Positions 6,230 to 9,420 of a stretch of DNA of 9,420 nt are shown here, in pieces; the first letter of the stretch is position 1, and the number at the start of each line of letters is the position of its first letter. Both the position numbers and the translations under genes were made by a program. The stretch is taken from positions 1 to 9,420 of the forward strand of contig JAEWRF010000173.1 of assembly GCA_023460155.1 (NCBI GenBank), given 5' to 3'. This DNA comes from Bacillota bacterium (lineage in GTDB: Bacteria > Bacillota > Clostridia > Oscillospirales > Acutalibacteraceae). The notes beneath the pieces are model-generated. The model was not told the origin of the DNA. It worked only from the letters and a program-made list of their open reading frames with translations, and ran no database searches.

Positions 6230-6730
6230 ATGAAAACAATTCAGGCTGTTGCTGTTACCCCGGAGAACTGGGCTCCCTACGGTTACCTTGCCGATATCGG
6301 CAGACCGGAGGCTTCCTACGGTCTGGGAGAGTACCCCTGCGTCTTTCACAGGGATATGGTCCTTGCGCCGATTGCCAGCACCGCGCCGGTCGCCTTCGGT
6401 TCGCTGAAGGTCGGGAAGCGCCCGATGGTGATTCAGGATGTGGAATATCACTCAAACACGGTTGAAGTTATGATGCCGCTGGATGACGACATGGTGGTTC
6501 ATGTCGGAGACGCGAACGGCGGAACACCGGAGCCGGAGCGGCTGAAGGCGTTCCTGATTCCGGCTGGAACTTTGCTGGTGTTCCGCGCCGGTGCATGGCA
6601 CGGCGCCCCCTTCCCCGTCCACCGCGACGGGACCGTGCTGATCTGCCTGCCGGAGCGCACCTACCTCAACGACACCAAAAAGATCCTTTTAAAGGAAACT
6701 GAGTATATCGGAATTGAACTCCCCGAATAA
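6230..6730 (+). CDS. AllA-like protein (ureidoglycolate lyase family) in the lsr operon
   Basis: The protein has 166 residues and starts at ATG 6230 with GGGAGG 8 nt upstream. It resembles the AllA/ureidoglycolate lyase family. An N-terminal TPENWAPYGYLADIG block corresponds to the family's 'F..YGDVIE' start, followed by EYHSNTVEVMMPLDDDMVVHVG (residues 72-93) and LKAFLIPAGTLLVFRAGAWHGAPFP (105-129) with the conserved W123-H124 region, then an FLTI-like VLICLPER strand. AllA splits ureidoglycolate into glyoxylate and urea and has a cupin-like fold. No allantoinase, allantoate amidohydrolase or urease gene is nearby, so ureidoglycolate is an unlikely substrate. As last gene of the lsrRK operon it could act as a lyase or isomerase on phospho-AI-2 or its product, replacing LsrF/LsrG. 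Family call is fairly sure. Substrate is inference. Confidence 0.8.
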   Translation: MKTIQAVAVTPENWAPYGYLADIGRPEASYGLGEYPCVFHRDMVLAPIASTAPVAFGSLKVGKRPMVIQDVEYHSNTVEVMMPLDDDMVVHVGDANGGTPEPERLKAFLIPAGTLLVFRAGAWHGAPFPVHRDGTVLICLPERTYLNDTKKILLKETEYIGIELPE

Positions 6731-6744
6731 ATATCTCCATACGC

Positions 6745-6787
6745 AGAGATCCCCCAAGCGCAGACTGCCTGCGCTTGGGGGATCTCT
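6745..6787. terminator. Bidirectional terminator between the lsr operon and the HD-GYP gene
   Basis: A perfect 19-bp stem (arms 6745-6763 and 6769-6787) with a 5-nt loop ACTGC and a GC-rich middle. On the plus strand it is followed by a modest T-rich tail (ATTTCT). It lies between two convergent genes ending at 6730 and 6828, so it probably serves both strands. The loop and adjoining bases repeat those of the 2820-2840 hairpin. Confidence 0.85.
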
Positions 6788-6827
6788 ATTTCTCCGGGAA
6801 ACCCGGGTCCGCTGTCAGAAACGGGCT

Positions 6828-8087
6828 CTAAGGGCGGAGGATGCTGCGGTAGCTTGCCACGGCGCGCTCCGCAGATACTCTGCGCACACTGTCTACGGTC
6901 TCATAGTCGTCAAACAGCAGGGCACAGACCGAGGGGGAAATTGCTTTGTTTTTCACCATGCCCTCCAGAATGGAAACAGCCAGCTCCTTCGGCATGCCGC
7001 CGCGGTAGGGCCTTTCCTCGGTAATCGCCGTGAAAACATCAGCGACGGCCATGATTCTGGACCCCAGGGAAAGACTGTGTGCCGAAAGCCGGAACGGGTA
7101 ACCGCGGCCGTTCAGCTTTTCGTGATGGTAAGCCGCCCAGGGCGCGATCTCCTCGAACCCGGAAATCGGCTGCAAAAGGCGGTAGGTATAATAGGTGTGC
7201 GACCGGATCACATCGAATTCCGCCGGCTCCAGCTTATCCTGTTTTTCCAGAATCTCTCTCGGGACGGCCAGCTTTCCGATATCATGCAGGTTCCCCGCAA
7301 TATTCATCATCTTGCACTCGTCCTCCGAAAATCCGGAAAGCTCCGCCAGCTTTACCGCCGCGGCGGCAACCCCGGCGGAATGCATCGCCGTGAACGGACT
7401 GCGGAAGTCGATGATCCGCGCGAAGACCTGTGTGAGGTCAACCACCTCGTCCAGCGTCAGCTTGACCGCGCGGACCGAGGAATCCTCCGCAAGATCCGAG
7501 ACGGAAGGCTGATAGATCAGGTCAAGCCACAGGGCCTCCCGGTCACTGATCCGCAGGAACGCATTCGCAAGCTCCGGAACAAACAGAGAGCCGCTGTTTT
7601 TGCCGACATATTCCCGAATGGACCGGATCTGACTGATGACGCATTCCTGCCGGTTCACCTGAACCGCTACCCGGTCCGCGAGGTGAACGATGTGCGAGAG
7701 CATCGGAACTTCGGAGCCCTGAAAGGAAGCCCCTTTTCCGTTTTGCCACGGGATGTGGTGGTAGCGGACGACTTCGGACACATCCGCCAGAACGGGGAAA
7801 CCGGTAAGCAGCCTCGCCCCCAGAAAGGCATGGTCGTTGACCTGTTCCTCCTCCTCCGAGAAATCCAAATTGTCGCGGAACGCAATCGCTCCGACATCGT
7901 GCAGGAGCGCGGCCATCGTCAGGGTACGCTTCTGCTCAATGGGCACGCCGCACGCGTCGGCGATATGATATGCCAGGTAGGCGACCTGCTGGTGGTGATC
8001 CGTCACCGCGGGGCTGACCAGGTCGATTGCTTTTGTAAGGCAAAATAGTAAATCGTACAGGTTGGTAAAATAGTTGTTTAAGCTCAA
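6828..8087 (-). CDS. Tandem HD / HD-GYP domain phosphohydrolase
   Basis: The protein has 419 residues and carries two HD domains. The N-terminal one has H31/H32, H63-D64, H86, H110-H111 and D138, a full set of likely metal ligands, but no GYP motif. The C-terminal one is an HD-GYP domain: H236, H268-D269-I-G-K272, H297, H321-H322 and GRGYP (327-331), followed by IMAVADVFTAI. HD-GYP enzymes commonly hydrolyse cyclic di-GMP or related cyclic dinucleotides in the cytoplasm. The canonical HHExxDGxGYP reads HHEKLNGRGYP here, with Asn in place of Asp. There is no receiver, transmembrane or GAF domain. The start is TTG at 8087-8085, preceded by purine-rich GGAAAGG; no upstream ATG fits. The gene is convergent with the lsr operon and 57 bp downstream of the serine hydrolase, with which it may be cotranscribed. 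Activity of the N-terminal domain is unknown. Confidence 0.88.
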   Translation of the reverse strand: MSLNNYFTNLYDLLFCLTKAIDLVSPAVTDHHQQVAYLAYHIADACGVPIEQKRTLTMAALLHDVGAIAFRDNLDFSEEEEQVNDHAFLGARLLTGFPVLADVSEVVRYHHIPWQNGKGASFQGSEVPMLSHIVHLADRVAVQVNRQECVISQIRSIREYVGKNSGSLFVPELANAFLRISDREALWLDLIYQPSVSDLAEDSSVRAVKLTLDEVVDLTQVFARIIDFRSPFTAMHSAGVAAAAVKLAELSGFSEDECKMMNIAGNLHDIGKLAVPREILEKQDKLEPAEFDVIRSHTYYTYRLLQPISGFEEIAPWAAYHHEKLNGRGYPFRLSAHSLSLGSRIMAVADVFTAITEERPYRGGMPKELAVSILEGMVKNKAISPSVCALLFDDYETVDSVRRVSAERAVASYRSILRP

Positions 8088-8117
8088 GATCTTTCGCCTT
8101 TCCTTCTTTGGAAATTT

Positions 8118-8143
8118 AGCGGCGTTCCGGCCGATCAGCCGCT
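8118..8143 (-). other. Weak hairpin between the serine hydrolase and the HD-GYP gene
   Basis: A 6-bp inverted repeat (AGCGGC/GCCGCT) immediately follows the serine hydrolase stop. On the minus strand it is followed by AAATTTCC rather than a clear T-run. It could be a poor or partial terminator, leaving some read-through into the HD-GYP gene. No independent promoter is evident in the 57-bp gap. Confidence 0.25.
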
Positions 8144-8144
8144 G

Positions 8145-9420
8145 TTACTCCGCAGCGCGCTGGAAAACGATGTCGTCCACCATAGGCTCCAGTCGCAGCA
8201 GTAGGCTGTCAATGGAGCCGGAAAGGATGCCGGTCTGAAACGCAAGCGGCATCGTAATGATCAGAGTATCTTCCTTCATCTCCCGAACCCGGAACACATC
8301 GTAATGGAAATGCTCCAGCGGGAGCGTGCGGTCCTTGTACTGCAGGAACAGCCCGCCGTCCCGCTCCAGCACCCGGACGTTCCCGTAACCGTCGCTGTGA
8401 TAAATTCCCGCATAGGCTTCCATGGGGTGAGAAGGGCGGGTCCCCGGAACCGGAGGATCCGGCATCAGATTGAGGTCCCAGTCATAATAAAAATTTGTAT
8501 AATGGTCCTTCTCCGGGTGAATCCGGGTGGGCCAGTCGACCGACGGGAAATCCAGCAGCCGGTCGATCAGCGTATACAGCAGCGTGTAAATGATCGGCAT
8601 GCAGGGTTTATGCCGGTTCATCAGCATGGCGACGCTGATCTTCTGCTGCGGGAAAAATGCTTCCAGCGCGCAGTAGCCCTCGATTTCCCCCAAATGACTC
8701 TGCAGGGGGAGTCCGCGGTACTGCTCGGCCACCCAGGCCATCCCGTAGCCGCCATGGGAAGAAATTTCGGGGAAATCCCACGGCACCGTCTCATAGGCGA
8801 CCTGCGCCGTATGCATTTCCCGCATGTTCGTTTCGCTGATCAGTCGCTTTCCTTCCGGCGTCACGCCGCCGCGGAGATGGAATTCCAGCCACTTGGAGAG
8901 ATCCTCCACCGTCGAGTTGACCGAAGCCGCCGGGCCCGCAAGATCCACGTTCCACATGGCGAGCCGTTCCAGCTTCCCGTTCCGGTACAGGTAAGGCTCG
9001 GCGTGGTTCGGCGTGTGCTTCATTTCTTCCAGCGAACAGTTTGTGCGCTCCATCGAAAGCGGCTCCAGAATCCGCTCCCGGACCAATTCCTCCCAGATTT
9101 TCCCGGTCAGGCGCTCCGCGATGTGGCCGATGACGGTAAACATGACGTTGCTGTACTGCGGCTTGCTGCGAAACGGCGCGCTCGGCTGTAAATACCGCAG
9201 GCGGCGCATGAATTCCGCCCGTGGAATCGTATCCGGCCACATGGAGTCGTGCCCGCCCAGCCCGGTGCGGTGACAAAGCATATCGCGCAGCGTAACCTGT
9301 GCGGTCGCCACGGGGTCGTACATCCGGAAATCCGGAAGATAGTCGACGACCGGCGTATCGTAACCGACAATTCCTTCGTCCACCAGCATCGCGATCACCG
9401 CGGAGGTGAAGGACTTGGAG
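8145..9420 (-). CDS. Serine hydrolase, class C beta-lactamase / penicillin-binding protein family (5' end outside window)
   Basis: About 425 codons are visible; the reading frame stays open to the right edge, so the true start lies outside. The first residues seen, SKSFTSA, are the tail of the SxxK active-site motif; the Lys is present while the nucleophilic Ser should lie just beyond the edge. The second catalytic motif is Y-S-N (codons at 9155-9147, context PQYSNVMFT), and the third is H-L-G in SHLGEIEGY (His codon 8696-8694). A C-terminal beta-rich extension (AYAGIYHSDGYGNVRVLERDGGLFLQYKD) resembles the DUF3471 domain often attached to these hydrolases. Members include esterases, D-amino-acid peptidases and carboxypeptidases; most are not resistance enzymes. 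A signal peptide cannot be assessed. The gene lies 57 bp upstream of the HD-GYP gene. Substrate is unknown. Confidence 0.88.
   Translation of the reverse strand, partial: SKSFTSAVIAMLVDEGIVGYDTPVVDYLPDFRMYDPVATAQVTLRDMLCHRTGLGGHDSMWPDTIPRAEFMRRLRYLQPSAPFRSKPQYSNVMFTVIGHIAERLTGKIWEELVRERILEPLSMERTNCSLEEMKHTPNHAEPYLYRNGKLERLAMWNVDLAGPAASVNSTVEDLSKWLEFHLRGGVTPEGKRLISETNMREMHTAQVAYETVPWDFPEISSHGGYGMAWVAEQYRGLPLQSHLGEIEGYCALEAFFPQQKISVAMLMNRHKPCMPIIYTLLYTLIDRLLDFPSVDWPTRIHPEKDHYTNFYYDWDLNLMPDPPVPGTRPSHPMEAYAGIYHSDGYGNVRVLERDGGLFLQYKDRTLPLEHFHYDVFRVREMKEDTLIITMPLAFQTGILSGSIDSLLLRLEPMVDDIVFQRAAE

Noticed and set aside
6230..6730. Allantoin degradation role for the AllA-like gene
   Set aside because: No other purine or allantoin catabolic gene is in the window, and the gene sits at the end of an lsrR-lsrK operon.
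6714..8048. Plus-strand frame of 444 codons opposite the HD-GYP gene
   Set aside because: It runs through the terminator stem, and the translation is low in hydrophobic order and rich in Arg; the opposite strand has intact HD motifs.
8304..9191. Plus-strand frame of 295 codons opposite the serine hydrolase
   Set aside because: The opposite strand carries the YSN and HLG catalytic motifs in one continuous frame; this frame has no recognisable domain.
8145..9420. True antibiotic-resistance beta-lactamase
   Set aside because: The C-terminal DUF3471-like extension and overall character fit the broad serine hydrolase group; nothing points to a clinical AmpC-type enzyme.
1..9420. CRISPR arrays, tRNA/rRNA genes, insertion sequences or phage genes
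   Set aside because: No regularly spaced repeats, cloverleaf-like sequences, transposase or integrase motifs, or terminal inverted repeats with target duplications were seen.

Overview
The window looks like a bacterial chromosome segment, probably from a Gram-positive anaerobe of the class Clostridia (possibly Oscillospiraceae-like). This is inferred from strong AGGAGG-type ribosome binding sites, use of GTG and TTG starts, GC-rich coding DNA against a very AT-rich promoter region, and an HD-GYP protein typical of such genomes. No taxonomic marker gene is present, so the assignment is tentative.

Region 1 (1-6730) is a complete-looking regulatory and uptake module for autoinducer-2 (AI-2), built like the enterobacterial lsr locus. 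On the minus strand lie lsrA (two-domain ABC ATPase), lsrC (permease) and the first 81 codons of a second permease (lsrD), which leaves the window on the left. The three genes are joined by ATGA stop/start overlaps. The binding protein (lsrB) would be expected beyond the left edge. On the plus strand, diverging from lsrA, are lsrR (SorC/DeoR-type repressor), lsrK (AI-2 kinase, very close to the enterobacterial enzyme), a small single-domain cupin and an AllA-like (ureidoglycolate lyase family) protein. They probably form one operon, ended by a 19-bp perfect stem terminator. The classical P-AI-2 processing enzymes LsrF and LsrG are not in the window. The cupin and the AllA-like protein occupy their expected functional place and are the main novelty candidates.

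Region 2 (2795-3275) is the 480-bp control region between lsrA and lsrR. It holds two near-consensus sigma-A promoters facing outwards. Each is followed by the same ACATTTGT element at exactly the same distance from its -10 box, within a broader shared sequence. This points to a duplicated, inverted promoter-operator unit, presumably bound by LsrR. A third, lsrR-proximal promoter and several hairpins are also present.

Region 3 (6828-9420) is on the minus strand, convergent with the lsr operon and apparently unrelated to it. It holds a protein with two HD phosphohydrolase domains (the second an HD-GYP), preceded by a serine hydrolase of the class C beta-lactamase family whose N-terminus lies beyond the right edge.

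In the proposed scheme, AI-2 enters through the Lsr transporter and LsrK phosphorylates it. P-AI-2 then releases LsrR from the shared control region, inducing both operons. The cupin and the AllA-like protein may isomerise or cleave P-AI-2 to shut the signal off.
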